A DNA stretch of 64,000 nt from JBGVSA01 sp041807905 (GTDB taxonomy: Bacteria; Pseudomonadota; Gammaproteobacteria; Burkholderiales; Rhodocyclaceae): NCBI RefSeq assembly GCF_041807905.1, contig NZ_JBGVSA010000004.1:124001-188000 (forward strand), written 5' to 3'. How positions within the stretch are numbered: the first letter of the stretch is position 1; the number at the start of each line of letters is the position of its first letter. Of this stretch, positions 61,246 through 64,000 are shown one piece after another. Under the pieces are notes generated by a model that searched no databases, was not told the DNA's origin, and saw only the letters and a list, made by a program, of their open reading frames with translations. The position numbers were made by a program, and so were the translations under genes.

Positions 61246-62025
61246 CTACTGCGCTGTCCAGCCGCCATCGACAGACATCAACGCACCGGTCACCGAGCGT
61301 GCGGCGTCCGATGCCAAGTAGCCCACCATCGCGGCGATCTCTTCGACCGTGACGAATCGCTTGGTCGGTTGCGCGGCCAGCAACACGTCGCGCTCGACTT
61401 GCTCGCGGGTGAGATTGCGCGCCTTCATGGTGTCGGGAATCTGGCGCTCCACGAGTGGCGTGCGCACGTAGCCGGGGCAGATGGCGTTGACGGTCACCCC
61501 GCTCTGGGCCAATTCCAGCGCGCACGACTTGGTAAAGCCGGCGATGCCGTGCTTGGCCGCCACGTAGGCGCTCTTGAAAGGTGAGGCAACCAGTGCGTGA
61601 GCGGAGGCAATGTTGATGATGCGTCCCCAGCCACGCTGGCGCATGCCCGGCACAGCGAGTCGGGTGGTGTGGAAAGCGGAGGACAGGTTGATCGCGATGA
61701 TGTCGTTCCACTTGTCGAGCGGGAACTCGTCGACCGGCGCCACATGCTGGATGCCCGCATTGTTGACGAGGATGTCCACGCCTCCAAATTCGGCCTGCGC
61801 CAAGTCCATCATGGCCGCTATCTCGTCCGGCCTGCGCATGTCGGCGGGGTGATGCAGGGCACGCCCACCGTGGCTGCGGGCGGTGTTCAGCAGCGCATCG
61901 ATGTGGTCCGCCTCGCCGAATCCGTTGAATACGATGTTGGCACCTTGTGCCGCCAGCGCTTCGGCAATGGCTTGGCCGATGCCGCTTGTCGACCCCGTGA
62001 TGAGTGCGGTTTTTCCTTGGAGCAT
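61246..62025 (-). CDS. 3-hydroxybutyrate dehydrogenase
   Basis: A 259-residue SDR that oxidises (R)-3-hydroxybutyrate to acetoacetate with NAD. TGSTSGIG (10-17), NNAG (88-91) and catalytic Ser141, Tyr154 and Lys158 are intact. Gln93, His143 and Lys151 correspond to the substrate-carboxylate-binding residues of the Pseudomonas enzyme, which separates it from generic SDRs. This links it to PHB turnover together with phaC at 23661. Confidence 0.93.
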   Translation of the reverse strand: MLQGKTALITGSTSGIGQAIAEALAAQGANIVFNGFGEADHIDALLNTARSHGGRALHHPADMRRPDEIAAMMDLAQAEFGGVDILVNNAGIQHVAPVDEFPLDKWNDIIAINLSSAFHTTRLAVPGMRQRGWGRIINIASAHALVASPFKSAYVAAKHGIAGFTKSCALELAQSGVTVNAICPGYVRTPLVERQIPDTMKARNLTREQVERDVLLAAQPTKRFVTVEEIAAMVGYLASDAARSVTGALMSVDGGWTAQ

Positions 62026-62158
62026 GTTCGGTTCTCCTTACGTGGGTGGGCGCACGTTGCCGCGTCGGACCCTGTTGCGCAATGCCTGTTTTCTCCAGTA
62101 CCGCGCGGATTGGCGCCGCCAGACGGTAAAATCGCCGCTTGCTCAGGAAAAACACCGC

Positions 62159-62983
62159 ATGACCGATCGTTACGCCGTAATCGGCAACCCCATCGCCCAA
62201 AGCAAATCGCCGCTCCTGCAGATGGCTTTCGCCCGTCAGACAGGGCAGGACATGAGTTACATCAGCCTGCTCGGGCCGCTCGACGGATTCGTGCCGACGG
62301 TGCGCGAATTCCAGCGCGCTGGCGGGCGCGGCATGAACGTCACCATGCCGTTCAAGCTTGAAGCCTTTGCATTGGCGGATGAACTGACGCCGCGCGCGCG
62401 CGCGGCCGGCGCCGTCAACACCCTCGTTTTCCGTGCGGACGGCTCGGTGTTGGGCGACAACACCGACGGTATCGGCATCGTGCGCGATATCAGCATTAAT
62501 CTTGCCCGTCCGCTGGAAGGAGCGCGCGTGCTCATCGTCGGCGCGGGCGGTGCAGTGCGTGGCACGTTGTTGCCCGTGCTGGCCGCCAAGCCTCGCCAGG
62601 TCTTCATTGCCAACCGTACGGCTGCGCGTGCCGCCGAACTGGCCGCCGCGTTCGCGGACGACGCCGACGGGGTGCAACTGGAAGGCGGTGCGTTCGATGA
62701 AGCACGCGGTCATTTCGACATCATCATCAACGGCAGCGCATCCAGCATGAGCGACGATCTGCCGCCGTTGCTGCCCGAGGTGTGGGACGCCTCGACCCTC
62801 GCCTACGACATGGCATACAAAAGCGAGCCCACGCCCTTCATGCGCCACGCGCGTGAATGCGGTGTCCGGGAGTGCTCGGACGGCCTGGGCATGCTGGTTG
62901 AGCAGGGGGCCGAGAGCTTCTTCCTGTGGCGCGGCGTCCGCCCGGATACCGCCCCCGTGATTGCCGCGCTGCGCGTCGCGTAA
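62159..62983 (+). CDS. aroE: Shikimate dehydrogenase AroE
   Basis: A 274-residue NADPH enzyme of the shikimate pathway. Shikimate contacts: NPIAQSKSP (about 9-17), Lys in NVTMPFKLEA (about 65) and Asp in GDNTDGIG (about 100). Cofactor loop VGAGGAVRG (about 125-133) and NRT (about 150-152). The ATG at 62159 has an AGGAA site. It is 9 bp before the rsmB-type start. Divergent from the dehydrogenase gene. Confidence 0.96.
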   Translation: MTDRYAVIGNPIAQSKSPLLQMAFARQTGQDMSYISLLGPLDGFVPTVREFQRAGGRGMNVTMPFKLEAFALADELTPRARAAGAVNTLVFRADGSVLGDNTDGIGIVRDISINLARPLEGARVLIVGAGGAVRGTLLPVLAAKPRQVFIANRTAARAAELAAAFADDADGVQLEGGAFDEARGHFDIIINGSASSMSDDLPPLLPEVWDASTLAYDMAYKSEPTPFMRHARECGVRECSDGLGMLVEQGAESFFLWRGVRPDTAPVIAALRVA

Positions 62984-62992
62984 GGAGCCTCA

Positions 62993-64000
62993 ATGTCTGC
63001 TCCCGACCGTCGCCCCGCCCGTGCTGGGGGCAAGCCCCGGCCTCCTGCATTGCCTCCGCTGCCTCCCGACTCGCTGGCGGCCAGTCTGACTGCCGCCGCC
63101 GAAGCACTCGCCACCGTGCGCAGCGGCAGTGCGCTCAATGACGGCCTTGCCGGCCTGTGGCGGGCGCATCCCGAATTCGACGCGCGTGCGCGTGGCGCCG
63201 TCCAGGACATGCTGTTCGGCACCTTGCGAGACTACGGGCGGGGGGAGTGCATGGTGGGCGTGTTGATGCGCCAGCCGCTCACTGAACCGACCATCGACGC
63301 GCTGCTGAGAATCTGCCTGCATGAGCTTGAAGTGCGGCCGGATACCGCCCACACCCTTGTCGATCAAGCTGTCGAGGCTGCCGCGCGCATTGCGTGGGGA
63401 GGGCTTAAGGGGCTGGTCAATGCAGTGCTGCGCAATGCGCTGCGCCAATGGCCGCAATTGGTGTTCGAGTGCGAACGCAACGAACAGGCCCACTGGCGCC
63501 ACCCGCAATGGTGGATCGATGCGCTGCGCCAAGGGCATCCGGACCATTGGCAAGCGGCGCTTATCTCGGGCAATCAACATCCGCCGATGAGTGTGCGGGT
63601 GAATCGGCGCCGCAGTTCGGTCGATGAAGCACAGGCCGCGCTGGGCGCCGCGGGCATCCAGACCCGGCGGCTGGGCGAAATGGGGCTTCTGCTCGAACAT
63701 GCAGTGCCCGTGGCGCGTCTGCCGGGCTTCGCGGAAGGTCTGTTGTCGGTGCAGGATTGGGGCGCTCAACAAGCTGCCCGACTGCTCGACTTGCACGATG
63801 GGCAGCGCGTGCTGGATGCGTGCGCCGCGCCGGGCGGCAAGACGGCGCACATGCTGGAGTGTGCGGACATCAATGTCGTCGCCCTCGACGCCGATGCCCA
63901 GCGCGCACAGCGGGTATCCGATCAACTGACGCGACTGGGTCTGAGCGCCACGGTGCGGGCAGCGGACTGTCGCGACCCGGCCGCATGGTGGGACGGCCGG
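62993..64000 (+). CDS. rsmB: 16S rRNA (cytosine967-C5)-methyltransferase RsmB, 3' end outside window
   Basis: The frame opens at an ATG with an AAGGAG site, 9 bp after aroE, and runs 336 codons to the window edge without a stop. A Pro/Arg-rich lead (1-25) is followed by a NusB-like RNA-binding domain (about 30-160) and the methyltransferase part, with the SAM loop DACAAPGGKTAHMLE (about 278-292). The catalytic cysteines lie beyond the window. Confidence 0.93.
   Translation, partial: MSAPDRRPARAGGKPRPPALPPLPPDSLAASLTAAAEALATVRSGSALNDGLAGLWRAHPEFDARARGAVQDMLFGTLRDYGRGECMVGVLMRQPLTEPTIDALLRICLHELEVRPDTAHTLVDQAVEAAARIAWGGLKGLVNAVLRNALRQWPQLVFECERNEQAHWRHPQWWIDALRQGHPDHWQAALISGNQHPPMSVRVNRRRSSVDEAQAALGAAGIQTRRLGEMGLLLEHAVPVARLPGFAEGLLSVQDWGAQQAARLLDLHDGQRVLDACAAPGGKTAHMLECADINVVALDADAQRAQRVSDQLTRLGLSATVRAADCRDPAAWWDGR

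Overview
This is a GC-rich, densely coded chromosomal window that looks like a member of the Burkholderiales (Betaproteobacteria). The evidence is the norR / ytfE-type (norA) / norB arrangement with GGT-N7-ACC NorR sites as described for Ralstonia eutropha, a class I phaC and a 3-hydroxybutyrate dehydrogenase, the tkt-gap-pgk-pyk-fba run, and the DUF1840, DUF1289 and DUF4126 small proteins. I cannot fix the genus from sequence reading alone. I saw no tRNA, rRNA, CRISPR array, transposase or prophage gene; the content is mostly core and housekeeping, with a few accessory pairs.

Layout. 1-1053: 3' part of a PAS-GGDEF protein. 1069-5869: nitric oxide detoxification module (NorR on the minus strand; RIC-type repair protein and quinol NO reductase on the plus strand; three NorR sites and a sigma54 promoter between them). 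5879-8565: a glycosyltransferase plus polytopic membrane protein pair. 8757-13269: RhtA-type exporter with a divergent Lrp regulator, an FMN reductase, and an FUSC-MarR operon with a palindromic operator. 13270-13997: the only long non-coding stretch, holding a structured element that looks like a dispersed repeat. 13998-16119: DUF898 membrane protein and M48 protease, overlapping. 16334-23497: two tandem chemoreceptors with a flagellar-type promoter, then a GAF-PAS-GAF-GGDEF-EAL protein. 23661-26567: phaC and an MBL hydrolase. 26711-28983: SDR, HCCA-isomerase-like, DUF4126 and DUF1289 genes.

28989-32712: a secreted alpha-carbonic anhydrase fused to an adhesin-E-like domain, divergent from a TPP-riboswitch-controlled thiC. 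32733-36744: cupin, Ser-rich lipoprotein, RlhA-type U32 protein. 36757-40826: minus-strand run yacG / diguanylate cyclase / argA / rsmE. 40927-50213: inositol-monophosphatase-family gene, phosphoribulokinase, tkt, gap, pgk, pyk and fba. This is a central carbon block that includes the Calvin-cycle marker enzyme PRK but no RuBisCO. 50432-57913: GntR regulator, OsmC, a secreted SecDF-P1-head-like protein, PadR plus nitroreductase, LysE exporter, lipoprotein, DUF1840, a pteridine-reductase-like SDR, an MBL hydrolase and an OmpR-type regulator. 58158-59859: a palindrome, then YhcH and GH105 (unsaturated uronide utilisation). 59911-64000: solute-binding-like protein, YggX, 3-hydroxybutyrate dehydrogenase, aroE and the start of rsmB.

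How they work together: NorR senses NO and drives norB and the repair protein; phaC and 3-hydroxybutyrate dehydrogenase belong to PHB storage and re-use; tkt to fba form the triose/pentose phosphate trunk; three GGDEF proteins and two receptors point to motile, surface-responsive life. The items I consider most worth a second look are the stand-alone SecDF-P1-head protein, the SDR whose catalytic lysine position is cysteine, the adhesin-E/carbonic anhydrase fusion, the PRK without RuBisCO, the GH105 pair under a perfect palindrome, and the probable ATC start of the FolM-like gene.
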